From: Arenicola marina
Lineage: Eukaryota > Annelida > Polychaeta > Arenicolidae
NCBI GenBank assembly: GCA_964019135.1
Contig: OZ025253.1
Coordinates: forward strand, 37,002,548-37,066,547
Length of the DNA stretch: 64,000 bases
Reading direction: 5' to 3'
Position 1 is the first letter of the stretch. Every line of letters starts with the position of its first letter. Shown here in pieces: positions 32,201 through 41,690 of this stretch. The notes below the pieces were generated by a model. It worked only from the letters and a program-made list of their open reading frames with translations. It searched no databases and had not been told where the DNA came from. The translations under genes and the position numbers were made by a program.

Positions 32201-35139
32201 GAACAGTTTGGCGGGAAATGAACTTTTTCTGCCAGGTAAGTAAATAACAGTTCCGCCATGTGTTCTTCGCTTTTCAAGTATGTCCTGTAGAGTTAGAAAA
32301 TGAATAATGTACCGAAAGTCATGTACTATATGCGCCTAATTTTGATTACAAATTGAAGACTCTAACTTCTAGTCCAATTCATATTTCTTGCATCCAAATA
32401 TAGCAGACACGTTTGGGGCACATCCACCCGCTTGTGTCCGGGCAATTTGGCCCACTGGGCGAACATGCCCCGGTCGTCTGGTCTAATGTACCCCATATGC
32501 ATAACATGGAGCATCTATACAACGTTCACACAATGGAAAGGTGGCCCTAACATAAGACTGACAGCCCTACCTGATGCAGACACTGCTTTATACATGACCC
32601 CAAAGATCTTCAACAATAAGTTACAGCCCTTGCTGCAAGACTCGTCCGCAACACAGACGTAATAATGAGGGATCGGGATTCTACATATAGTAATATGATG
32701 GGACAGCTTACTATTCAATTCAGATTTAAGATTCAATTACCAAATAATATTGATATTAGTATAAACACCTTGTAAGTCAATCATAAAGGCGAGTTATATA
32801 GTAGCCTATATATAGACATACCTAGTTTGATTTTGCAGGATGGTCCGGAATTATGTACCGAAAAGCACATAATAACACTATTTCTTAGTGGTGACGGTGT
32901 CGCAGCACACTACGCTGCAATTGTTCCTACTCCCTCCGTTTCAGAGCCTGCTACTATCATTTCAAAGCCTGATCTCATCGTCACCAAGCCTGCTAAAGTG
33001 TCTTAAGGACCAACCGGATCTTCGCGAAGACCGTTTTGCGCAGCAGAGCGGAAATTAATTCTCGCCCATTGTTCAGCCTCATCCTAAGGCTCCGCACAGG
33101 AAGTTAACGACCAAGAGTAGAAAACAAAGACGAGCTGCAATCCTAACCGATACACCAGAAAAAGAAGCTATCGAAGCCGAAACACGCAACAGAAACAAAA
33201 GGCAAAGGAAACTTATCGGTGTTACAAAAGAAAAGACTAAATCAAAAACAGGTAAAGAACCCAAAGCAAAGAGAAGAAACAGAATGAAGCGAAGAAGAAG
33301 CCATTCGTCTAGTGATGATTCCTCTGAATATTTCTGTCTTGTGTGTCCTCACCATGGTCAGAAAGCAGGAAAGGAGAGGTGTGGGTGCAATGCGCATCAT
33401 GTAACGACTGGTCACACAGAGAATGTACATGGATGGAGTCCCCTCTCTACGTATGCCACAATTGCAACTCTGATCACGGTTCGATTTTTACCAAGTAATT
33501 CCGAGTAACTTGTAGCGATCCAAGTGTTTTGTTAAAGCAATATGCTTACATGCGCCATCTTAGATTTTTTACATTTTAGAATCAAGACTAAAGTATCTCA
33601 AAATCTATGATGCATATGTTTTTATATCGCTTTGAGTCTGTAAAACAAACATTTCAACATAAAACTGCGAGGTTTATTTTTATCGCGCGCGGACGTGATA
33701 GCGAGCCGCGGTCGACATCACACACAAAATAGCGAACTGCGAACAGGCGCGTAGGGATATAAAGCCGGCCACCAACTTCTGCTCCGTTGAACAAAGTGCT
33801 TCTCTCCGGATAGCCCGCAGGGTTTCAGGATTTAAACTCAAGACAGAGTGTACGTATTTGACATGGAGAAGAGGTTGGTCATACAAAAAAATACGGAATA
33901 TATTGCTTTAAAGATTTCGTTGGTTGTGTCTAGATTGTTTAAGATAACGTTGTATTACTAATAAAAAAAAGGGTGTAAGACGGACGAATTATTTGCGTTT
34001 TGTACCAAGGGCGTACTTGCCCCGCGGGTTGGGTCTACGTGCCCCGTCACGGGGCACATTAGCCCTTGTCGGGTGCCTCTGCTAAACTGCAAACTACAGG
34101 AAAAACAATTGACGGAAACAAACTAAACAGGGTCCAAAATACAGCTACATAATACAGCTGTCACCTAACAAAAAATCAGACAACATGCTTTAACCTTAGC
34201 GCATCTATGGGCCTTAATGTAAAAATGGAGCGAACGTGCCCCGGTCTCCCCTACTGCCACTAACAAGTCTGTTGTTATCAGAATCCGTCTCTTAGATCAA
34301 GCTCCATCAACAGCCCATGCTACCCTTTCGTATATTAGCCTTCCTATTCAGTCATTATGCAAATTGGATGAACCTTAGTGGCACTTTCAGCTTGTTGAAT
34401 GACATAACGTCAAACCTGTTGTACATTAGATGAATGATTCTACTAACACTCCTCAACGTAATCAGTCATGTGAGTAAATCATAAAAAGGAAATACGGAAA
34501 GTCATTGTTCTGAATGCGAACTGTTACTGATAAATTATGAATAAATCATTAAAGCAATATACTTACATGCGCCATTTTAGAATTTTTACATTTTAGAATC
34601 AAGACTAAAAGTATCTCAAAATTATGATGCATAGATGTTTCATATCTCTGGGAGTCTGTAAAACAACAATTTCAACATAAAACTTCGCGGTTTATTTATA
34701 TCGCGCGCGGACGTGATAGCGAGCCGCGGTCGACATCAGACACAAAATACCGAACAGCGAACAGGCGCGCATGGATATAAAGCCGGCCACCAACTTCTGC
34801 TCCGATGACCAAATTGTTTTTCTCCGGATAGCCCACAGGCTTTCAAGGTTTAAATTCAGGGATACAATATACCTATTTGACATGGAGAAGAGGTTGGTGA
34901 TATAAAAAATTACAGAATATATTGCTTTAAAACCATACCTGTTCTTTGTTGATGTCGTTGAAAGCAGGGTCTGATAGGATGTCTCTCTGCTCTCTGCGAA
35001 GCATCCTCCCCGCTGGAAGGTACCTCCCCTGGACCGGTGTCGTGAGTACCGCCGCCAACAACACTGCCGCCACGAGCACTAAGAACAGTTGTCCTCTCGG
35101 CGCGAATACACTGTGGTTGCTTGATTTCATCATGTTCAT
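20072..35139 (-). CDS. allatostatin-C/somatostatin-type neuropeptide precursor, two exons joined across a 14.7-kb intron
   Basis: Exon 1 (35139-34939) encodes 67 residues: a start, a hydrophobic signal segment (about residues 18-34) with likely cleavage after VQG, then RYLPAGRMLRREQRDIL and on to DINKEQ, ending in phase 0 at CAG|GTATGG. Exon 2 (20227-20072) begins after TTTCAG in phase 0 and encodes 51 residues. The last part reads KR, then GVKTYKKTKPCYWSLVSCY and stop. The joined precursor is 118 residues, a usual size for allatostatin-C precursors. The ring C-x6-C with aromatic residues after both cysteines matches the spacing of the arthropod CYFNPISCF peptide. No Gly precedes the stop, so the C-terminus would be a free acid. 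Joining the two exons is an inference from matching phase, signal peptide and strand; an extra exon between them cannot be excluded. It would act as a secreted ligand of a somatostatin/allatostatin-C-type GPCR. Confidence 0.65.
21367..21745 (+). mobile_element. diverged copy of the TTAA MITE family
   Basis: It matches, in the opposite orientation, the elements at 33532 and 34549: AGCAATATGTTTTGTAATTT, CTTCTTCATGTCAAATAAG, GGGCTATCCGGAGAGAAGC, GGCCGGCTTTATATCC, CGCGCCTGTTCG and TAAGATGGCGCTTGTAAGTA. The ends have drifted, so the terminal repeats are no longer clean. It is older than the other two copies. Confidence 0.85.
21751..22001. mobile_element. MITE-like element with inverted ends GGGGYCGTATTCATAATC
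   Basis: The left end reads AGGGGTCGTATTCATAATC and the right end CGATTATGAATACGGCCCC, which are inverted repeats. The interior has further palindromic words (CTTAGCGCTAAG) and no coding potential. The length is about 250 bp. It sits directly between a TTAA MITE copy and a SINE A relic. Confidence 0.8.
22002..22135 (+). mobile_element. decayed 3' part of SINE A
   Basis: TCTTCCTTCGCAAAAAGTGAG, then CATTGCGGTGATATGATCC and AAGCGTTCCACG with CCAACTAACCATCC at the end follow the order of SINE A bodies but are heavily substituted. The tRNA-like head is missing, apparently replaced by the MITE to its left. Confidence 0.55.
22520..22660. repeat. G-rich low-complexity tract
   Basis: Dense G runs (GGGGGGGG, GGGTCGGGTGGGGG, GGGCGCGGGCGGGG) lie just left of the assembly gap and could form G-quadruplexes. 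Open frames here (R/G-rich or P-rich) are compositional. Confidence 0.85.
22736..22935. other. assembly gap (200 N)
   Basis: Exactly 200 consecutive N, a conventional placeholder length, flanked by G-rich and C-rich low-complexity sequence that probably stopped the assembly. The true length is unknown. It lies inside the proposed neuropeptide-gene intron. Confidence 1.
23080..23460. repeat. C-rich low-complexity region
   Basis: Runs of 6-10 C separated by short CT/CA-rich spacers (CACTCCCCCCCCCCACCCC and similar) extend to about 23450. The pyrimidine bias leaves several + frames open (Pro-rich) without coding support. Confidence 0.85.
25370..26540. repeat. 12-bp minisatellite, about 97 units
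   Basis: The + strand unit is GGCAATGTGAGT, with variants GGACAATGTGAGT, GTAATG and AATGTGGGT. A block near 25435-25640 recurs at about 25675-25870, showing higher-order duplication. Because 12 is a multiple of 3 and the unit lacks stops on the - strand, three - frames stay open for 400-460 codons of HCPLTLPTHIAHS-type sequence; these are not genes. Confidence 0.95.
27117..27345 (+). mobile_element. CGGATCCAG repeat family copy
   Basis: GGCGCGGATCCAGGATTTTG opens a segment with G-rich and C-rich arms around TTTGCATGGAAAAAAAATGG. The same opening word occurs in variant form at 27603, 37648 and, reversed, 43290, so this is a dispersed non-autonomous family. Boundaries on the right are approximate. 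Confidence 0.5.
27603..27768 (+). mobile_element. short CGGATCCAG-family element with imperfect inverted ends
   Basis: The left end CAGCGGCGGATCCAGC and right end CCTGGAGCCACCATTGCTG are imperfect inverted repeats about 165 bp apart. The interior has GGGGGGCATAAA and GGGGGATCACG and no coding potential. Confidence 0.55.
28552..28577 (+). other. speculative short first exon
   Basis: ATG followed by codons for AADWEYQR runs into AG|GTAAGTG, a perfect donor, after a CTTAAA-rich leader. No downstream exon was found, and it is antisense within the proposed neuropeptide-gene intron. A chance match is likely. Confidence 0.1.
29982..30282 (-). mobile_element. SINE B with triplicated 54-bp head and 12-bp target-site duplication
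   Basis: Read on the - strand: the head CTCCCTGGTGTAGTGGTTAG occurs three times at a 54-bp period (copies of GGACCTATTG on the + strand at 30121, 30175 and 30229). A single B-box GGGTTCGAATCC and the usual body and CATTCCATTCC tail follow. TATTACACGTGG flanks it at 29970-29981 and 30283-30294, so the element was inserted as one unit or the head expanded in place afterwards. Confidence 0.93.
30455..30765 (+). repeat. 15-bp ACGTGACACGAGATT minisatellite
   Basis: Seven clear units between about 30467 and 30560 (alternating ACGAGATT and ACAAGGTT) are followed by more diverged GTGACA/ATTACGTGACC copies to about 30755. The array lies in the proposed neuropeptide-gene intron. Confidence 0.88.
31293..31412 (+). 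repeat. 20-bp CATGTGTGGTGACGTCA repeat
   Basis: About six units of CATGTGTGGTGACGTCACCC or its CAGCA variant. Four contain the CRE palindrome TGACGTCA; the last ones decay to GTGTCATCA and GTGTAATCC. Confidence 0.88.
33076..33510 (+). pseudogene. C-terminal relic of a pogo-type transposase
   Basis: One frame reads TKSRKQRRAAILTDTPEKEA, then a Lys/Arg-rich nuclear-localisation-like stretch and EYFCLVC. A +1 shift then continues as a Cys/His zinc-binding module: GEVWVQCASCNDWSHRECT followed by YVCHNCNSDH. This ILTDTPEK plus CxxC...WxxCxxCxxWxHxxC order is typical of the tail of pogo-family transposases. The frameshift and the missing DDE core make it a pseudogene. Confidence 0.7.
33532..33911 (-). 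mobile_element. TTAA-bounded MITE, copy nested in the pogo relic
   Basis: A 380-bp element with ends TTAAAGCAATATG and ATATTGCTTTAA (inverted). It is about 85 per cent identical by eye to the 34549 copy, including GCGCGCGGACGTGATAGCGA and GGCCACCAACTTCTGCTCC. A TTAA at each end suggests a TTAA target-site duplication. It interrupts the transposase relic just after its zinc module. Confidence 0.9.
34549..34930 (-). mobile_element. TTAA-bounded MITE, copy abutting the neuropeptide exon 1 donor
   Basis: A 382-bp element with perfect 13-bp inverted ends TTAAAGCAATATA / TATATTGCTTTAA. Its right end stops about 8 bp from the 5' splice site of the - strand neuropeptide exon (34939). A short - strand ORF inside it (from 34883) is shared with the 33532 copy but has no recognisable homology. 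Confidence 0.92.
34939..35139 (-). CDS. signal-peptide exon of the neuropeptide precursor
   Basis: ATG is at 35139 within a GAAATGAACATG context, with further Met codons at residues 3 and 4. Residues 18-34 are strongly hydrophobic (LFLVLVAAVLLAAVL). The donor CAG|GTATGG is at 34938. Without splicing the frame would stop after three codons, at the TTAA where a MITE begins. The TATA box at 35331 and about 160 bp of 5' leader support a true first exon. Confidence 0.7.
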
Positions 35140-35330
35140 TTCAATTGTAGATTTCCGATGTAGATTTCAGGGGATGTTGATTTCAATTTTTGAATAGTTT
35201 TTCTTGAGTGAAGCGAAGTAATACGTCGAGTTGTTCCCGCACAAAATGACTTCCTTAAGCTGGTGTGGATTAGTCAATCCCTATTTCAAAGCTATTCAGC
35301 CACTTGAAGCGTCCGTGTATAGACGTTGTC

Positions 35331-35338
35331 TATTTATA
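35331..35338 (-). promoter_or_regulatory. TATA box of the neuropeptide gene
   Basis: The - strand reads CGTATAAATAGACA, close to the metazoan TATA consensus, about 195 bp upstream of the ATG. Transcription would start near 35300. CCAATCAG (35531) and CCAATCGG (35585) boxes and a CACGTGGGCGGG element (about 35556) lie 200-250 bp further upstream in a locally GC-rich stretch. Confidence 0.55.
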
Positions 35339-35874
35339 CGTATACATGTGTATATATATATCAATATAAACACACTATACGACGTGGCGGCAGCCTGAAT
35401 ACTTCGTTCTCGCTTGTTCCCGGTCCCAGAGCTGCGTTCCAATCCCTCCTGGTCTTGTGCTGTCCACTGCTCAGCGCGGGAAGAACCCTTTTGTTTCCCT
35501 CTCCAGTGGGCGGTGCGCAGGACCGCCCCGCCAATCAGACCCACTTGTTTCTACCGCACGTGGGCGGGACTACGCGTAGGCCAGCCAATCGGAGGCGTTT
35601 CCGAAAAGAACTCCCATCGGCGCGGAGATGAAGTACTAATTGGAGCACTTAACGCGGAATCACGGCTTGTCACGCCCCTCGGAGGGCTCATTGAGACGGG
35701 AAATGAATTGCCCACTAAACACAGGAACTACAGCGAATGTATATATATATATATGTCTATATATACAGCCGTGTGACTTGTGGGATAACAGTGCGTGTGA
35801 TATGTTATAAGGTGCCTGCCCTTTCATCGACGTTGTCCGGGCGGGCGTTCGACACCCGTCTGTCATATAAAACC

Positions 35875-36008
35875 TACACTCTCCCACCAGGGGGCGTTTC
35901 GCTTATACATTCAATCTCCCAACAGGGGGCGTTCCGCTTATACCTACACTCTCCCAACAGAGGGCGTTCCGCTTATACATACAATCTCCCAACAGGTGGC
36001 GTTTCGCG
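35875..36008 (+). promoter_or_regulatory. four tandem CTCF-like motifs
   Basis: A roughly 35-bp unit with the core CTCCCAACAGGGGGCGTTCC is repeated four times (CCACCAGGGGGCGTTTC, CAACAGGGGGCGTTCC, CAACAGAGGGCGTTCC, CAACAGGTGGCGTTTC). Each approximates the conserved bilaterian CTCF core CCASYAGRKGGC. The array is about 550 bp upstream of the neuropeptide-gene TATA box and could be an insulator or boundary; binding is inferred only. Confidence 0.5.
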
Positions 36009-36500
36009 TACTTAATAGGCTTTGTAGTCGCTCAACCCCATGTTAAACTACGGCACATGTAACCGTCTAATCAAATACGTATATATTCCTTGCCGTCATA
36101 CGTATGAATGATATCATTCACTTGGCTAAATAATGCAGTTAAGGTCCATATCATATTTCAAGCACTATTTTTGAATGGATCAAATTTTGAGTCAAATATT
36201 GCCTGAAGTGTCTAAAACATTGACTTGTTCTTCTGTTTTGGCTTATATTACTATTTATAAGTTACATATACTATTGTATTGTTTTATTTTACTTTATATA
36301 AGATCATCATGTTGTCGACATACGAATCTTAATGTGTAATCGCCTATAAGTCTGTATAAGAATTAAATATATGAAGCGAAAACTTTATTTGGACGATGCA
36401 GATATACAGACAACCGATATATAGTGATCACGTGACACAGGAACCCGCACGTGGGGCAGATTCCCATATACAAAGCGACCTCTTAACGGAGAAGCCGGCA

Positions 36501-36766
36501 ATGGTTGGTTGGTTGGCTATTCAGGACGCTTTAACCACTTTTGGTCATATCGCGTCAATGGGAAAAGGAAGGGAGAGAATCCAGAGCCATGTCCCCGGGG
36601 GTAACCCCCGACTCTTTACGAAGAAAGACATGGGATCTTTATCCTGCGACCACACAGACATGGCCACAGCAGGGCTCGAACCACCGACCCACGTGCCGTT
36701 AGGCTCTCATCTGACCATAGCACTCAATGCCAGCGCTCTAGCCCACTGAGCTGTCGCGCCGGCCCC
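36501..36766 (-). mobile_element. tRNA-derived SINE A, full length, reversed
   Basis: GGTTGGTTGGTTGGC tail, GGACGCTTTAACCACTTTTG, AGAAAGACATGGGATC, B-box complement GGGCTCGAACC and head complement CTCTAGCCCACTGAGCTGTC. The flanks CGGCAATG and CGGTAATG may be a slightly diverged target-site duplication. Confidence 0.9.
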
Positions 36767-36999
36767 CGACGGTAATGCTATTAATCTTCCCATACATTTC
36801 AGTTTAAACATTGTTATTTTATTGGCAATTGGAAAACAGGCGCACTGCCTATGTGAATGCCTCTTGCTGAACTTAAATCAATTGCTCATACATACATATA
36901 TACATGACAGTTGCGTACATCACAATGTAGTAGAAATTCCATAATTAATACATTCAGGCATAACATTAAAATACGTGATATTTAAGGGAAACGTTTGGA

Positions 37000-39900
37000 G
37001 GCTGCAATGAAGTCGTGAACTGCTTGAAAAAAACAACCCATATATTTCGTCCATGCTGTTGCCGAAAGTTGCAGATTTCAGGGTACTGGCAAAATACATC
37101 CCTCGTGTGAAATAACGCAATCCAGATGTTCCCAACTTTCATGTAACTCCAGCAACATGTCAGTATTGGCTCCAGTTGACCTATTTAACCAACGTCTGTA
37201 TAATGTAAGAACTATATATTGATTTAAATGAGATAATGATAAATAAATCGATTTCAAATTGATCCGCCGTTGTCCATATTTCTGTTGGAAACTTACAATG
37301 ACAATGAGCAATTACATGATGATATAGTTATCACTGTTCGCGTGTTCTATTAAAACCGTCTCCATGCTTTTCAGATGTGACATGAATGCAACACGAACAT
37401 CCATATGGCCACGTACTATTGTAAATGTAGCAGAAACCAGGTTACTACCCTGTGTATCATTTTACATGATAAAGGACGCAGTTATCCAATGCATATTTAA
37501 TTTACTTAGAAGCAATAGGTGTCATTCATCAACCCTTGTTTAGTTCGATCCTCTGAATCCCCCCCCCCCCGCCCTCCTCTCCCCTCCCCCCCCCCCGTCG
37601 TTAGTAAGACTTTTATTATCGTATCACCTTAAATGAGTAAAGTGTCCAAGGGCGGATACATGATTTTGAAAGGGGTGGGATAGGTTTCAGTTTTGGCTTG
37701 TAAAGTAAGGGGGGAATCAAGGGTGGGGGGTGGGGGCAGGGTGGTACTTGAGGGGCGTCAATCCGAAAAAAGGCGGTCCACCGCACAACACCCAAAATTG
37801 CATGCATTTTACATTGAAAAAAGTCATCCTGGCTCCTCGGATCAGAGAGTGGAGCCGGGAGGGGTTAGGAGGGGGGGGGGGGTGGAGGCTAAAAAAAAAC
37901 AGGATACCCATCCCCTACCCCTCCCGCCCTGAGTCTGCCATTGGGTATGTAAGCCCCCTGATCTGGGGGACGCCAGATGTTTGTGCGTGCTGGACCCGAA
38001 ATTTCTAATCAACGATACCCGAAATAAACCGATAGACTTAACCGCCTTTATAAGATTGTTTAATTTGACTTCGAGCGGCTTGTTATGTTATACTTAACAT
38101 TTATTTTTACCTGTTATGTCGTGGAGTGTTGATGAAGGGTGCGTTGTGAGTGGCTCAAACTGGATGGGGATGATGTGGGGTTGCGTGGGTGTTGGGGGTG
38201 AGGATGACGTTGGTATGGACATTTCTATATGGCATCTTTTTTTGTGTTCGGGGTATGAGCGAAAGTAGATGTTGATGGCCTCCCTGGACCCTGTAAGTGC
38301 GGCGATGAGCGCTTTGTATGTACCCGGTGCGTCATTTATACCTCTTACCCCTCCCCAAAGAATGTGAGAAAGAAGAGCTGGTTGCCATAGCGACGAGGGG
38401 GTGACACAGTTGAACTAGTGTGCGGGGGAAAACCTCTTAGACGTCGCCCCTGAGACAATAGCGTGGGACCGACAACAGTCCTCTGAGTTTCATTCTCTCG
38501 CGACCGATTCCCTCACCAGGTGGCGCTCCAGGCCATGCGAACGCTATTCGCGAATGAAACGACGTCCTTGGATATATATACCCCTCCGGTCAAAGTTCCG
38601 CCACCCCAGCCTGCACCCACACCCGGTCAGGAGTTTCCGGTCGCGCATGCGCTGTTGTGCAACACGCAATATTGAATTAATGATGATCCCGTAAGCTCGT
38701 AAGCAATGGCTTCGTAGGTACATCTACCCCGAACTCCTGTATCCAGGGGTTGGATCCATTAGTTGTTAAGCATCGTTCACTGTATCCTGACCTCGGTTTT
38801 GGTGGCGTCTATAGACACTGCATGAGAGTGGCATTTGTGCAGATAAATAGGAGGATTTATTGCGAAGGCCACCGGCAAAGTTGCGTTCACAATGTAACGT
38901 GTGGTGCGAACATATACATACATACACAAATATATAACAGAAACAAATCACATTATTACGGTTCAGTGCAGGGGGGTTAGCAACGGAGTATATCGAATAC
39001 CTCACCGGATGGGTCAACAATATATTGGGTAGAGGGGTGGGGGGCGGCGGATAGGGCGGGGTAGGAGGTGTGGGTGTGGGTGTGGGGTGGGGTGTGCGGT
39101 AGGGCTGTGTGGTGGGGGGAGGGGGTGGGGTGGGGGGGGGGTGTGGGGAGGGGGGTCCCCAAGACGGATGGTTATAGCCTATTCTCCATGAGAAATATAC
39201 AAGGGACTTACAGTGCCGGATGCACATGATGGCGACATGGTGGGATTAATACATGTATGTATATATATGTCTATGTACATATATATGTACATATACATGT
39301 ATGTACATATATATGTATGTACATATATAAATATGTATATATATACATATATATGTATGTACATATATATGTATGTACATATATATGTATGTACGTTTAT
39401 ATGTATGCATTCTTCTTCGGAGACGGACGGATATGGACCATGCTTATATCACGCGAGGTCTGTTGTATCATGTAGGCCACAAAATTGACCTCATCTGGCC
39501 ACCTGTCTTTTAAATATAAACACTCAGAGGGGTGAGGGTGCGATGGGGCTGGTGTAGGAATGCTGGTTTTCCGATGAATAAGCTGTTGTCTTTACACGTG
39601 ATATCCTTTACTGTAGATAGCTATGATAGTTAAGTAACCTTCAATGGCTCCCCTACTTCCATGTTTATTTATTTTGACTGTTGATTTTTTCGAGTTGCTT
39701 TGTTAGCGTACTTGAATGCCATAATCACCCTAACACTCCATATCTAAATCGAACAAATAAGCCTCTGGCTCTTGTCTTGAGAAAATGTCTTGAACACTAC
39801 AATATTTCACTAATTAATGTAATTTGTGTGTTTTATTATTATTATTTTCATTATAAAAAAACTGATTATTATTATATCGGTTCCGGTTATCCATTACATT

Positions 39901-40590
39901 TGTTGACGTGTTGGAGGTGACAAGGGGGAGGGTCAATTCATGACACTGACTCTGACCCTGACCTTAAACAAATGAAATTGACCGAAACGTGGTTGAATGA
40001 TTTTTTATTCATACCTTGCTGAAAATGATCGTAGCCACAGACATACTTGTAAGATAAAGTTAACTGACACCCTGGGCTTAACCAGTTAACAAACCGAAGC
40101 GTTGACCTATAGCGAATAGGATACCCCGAGCTGATGTAAAAGTAACGCATTGAAAATGGAGACACTGAGATGAGCAAAACGACTGCAATCGGCTTAAAAA
40201 AATCGTTATGGGATTACGCCCCCTCCTCACCCTCACACACCTCAGATACAGAACCCCATACGCCAGTGAACAATGCAGAACGGAAACGAATCATAGGTTT
40301 TGTTCCGTTGATTACGGCGCCTTCAGTGATGTTAGCCGATGAAATAGCAACCTGTCAGGGAACCCCCTTCGGTAATTTAATTTTTCCATAAGGACATGTA
40401 TTCTTCATTCTGAAGATGACTAGATGAATCCGTCTGTTGGGTGGCTTCGCATCTATTGTAGATGCGTAATACGATGGATTGGCAGGGGATTTTTGTTGGT
40501 TTTATTGGATGTATCCGCAGTGCTTCTTTTCTATGTAGACTAATGGAAGACGTGCTGGGACTGAATTCATAATTATTTCGCTGATTTTAC
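37000..40590. other. intergenic stretch: microsatellites, low-complexity tracts, no recognised gene
   Basis: Apart from the repeat at 37648, I see a C-run block at 37560-37600, a GGGTGTGGG-type block at 39035-39155, a 16-bp ACATATATATGTATGT repeat at 39255-39405, and CTCACCAGGTGGCGCTCC at about 38512, a good CTCF-core match next to a TATATATA. The short ORFs show no homology I recognise. Confidence 0.5.
37648..37950 (+). mobile_element. CGGATACATGATTTTG repeat family copy
   Basis: GGGCGGATACATGATTTTGA opens the segment, G-rich arms flank GTCAATCCGAAAAAAGGCGG, and it ends at CCTGAGTCTGCCATTGGG, an imperfect inverted match to the start. Related to the 27117 and 27603 copies. Confidence 0.5.
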
Positions 40591-40784
40591 ATATTTGCAT
40601 TACCAGGATCCAAAAATTCTATCTGCTGATAGCGCTCCAACTGTCATGTTCTGCGTGATATGCCAAGTAGGTATGACATTAGTAGCAATAAGTACGCCAG
40701 GCACAATAATCATAACGTTAGCATCATCTCTAAGATGGACCTGGAAAGCCACATGGGAAAGCCGGGAGAGGACGAAGGTAGATA

Positions 40785-41510
40785 TGTACAGGGTGAATGT
40801 AATCATATACAGAACCCGCGTAGATAGATACAGGGCGAATATATAGGCCCGGTCAGGATGAATGTAGACACGTACAGGGTGAATATAGATACATACAGGG
40901 CGAATATATAGGCCCAATCAGGGTGAATGTAGACACCGACAGGATGAATATAGATACATACAGGGCGAATATATAGGCCCAATCAGGATGAATGTAGACA
41001 TGTACAGGGCGAATATAGATACATACAGGGCGAATATATAGGCCCGATCAGGGTGAATATAGACACCGACAGGATGAATATAGATACATACAGGGCGAAT
41101 ATATAGGCCCAATCAGGATGAATGTAGACATGTACAGGGCGAATATAGATACATACAGGGCGAATATATAGGCCCAATCAGGGTGAATGTAGACATGTAC
41201 AGCGCGAATATAGATACATACAGGGCGAATATGTAAGCCCGATCAGGGTGAATATAGACACCGACAGGATGAATATAGATACATACAGGGCGAATATATA
41301 GGCCCAATCAGGATGAATGTAGACATGTACAGGGCGAATATAGATACATACAGGGCGAATATATAGGCCCGATCAGGGTGAATATAGACACCGACAGGAT
41401 GAATATAGATACATACAGGGCGAATATGTAAGCCCGATCAGGGTGAATATAGACACCGACAAGATGAATATGGATGCATACAGGGAGAATATATAGGCCC
41501 GGTCAGGGTG
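40785..41510. repeat. 65-bp tandem array, about 11 units
   Basis: The unit contains GAATATAGATACATACAGGG, CGAATATATAGGCCC and AATCAGG followed by GAATGTAGACA, itself built from shorter degenerate 20-22-bp sub-units (GTGAATGTAGACACCGACAG types). Identical segments recur at 65 and 130 bp offsets. The - strand ORFs of 64 codons step by 65 bp and are artefacts. Confidence 0.93.
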
Positions 41511-41690
41511 AATGTACGCTCAGGAAAAACGGATGCCCGTTATGATTATGCCTAATCAAGATTTGATTGACCAGTCGAAAATTGCTCTTCTTCAGCAAGG
41601 TTTTTAAATGATCGAGGCTTATTGCTCGCTTGCAATTTTAATGCATCACTGGAGTGATTTGGGAGTTTTCTCTATAGGGGTGTACAGTCA

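Larger units (their letters stand above)
32041..34256 (+). mobile_element. degenerate pogo/Tigger-like DNA transposon with terminal inverted repeats
   Basis: The left end CAGCAGGGGAGACCGGGGCA and right end GTGCCCCGGTCTCCCCTACTG are inverted repeats about 2.2 kb apart. The left end is preceded by TA; the matching right TA is mutated. Sub-terminal GGGGCACATTAGCCC words recur. The interior holds a transposase C-terminus relic (33076-33510) and a later TTAA MITE insertion (33532-33911). The catalytic core is not recognisable, so the copy is dead. Confidence 0.75.
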
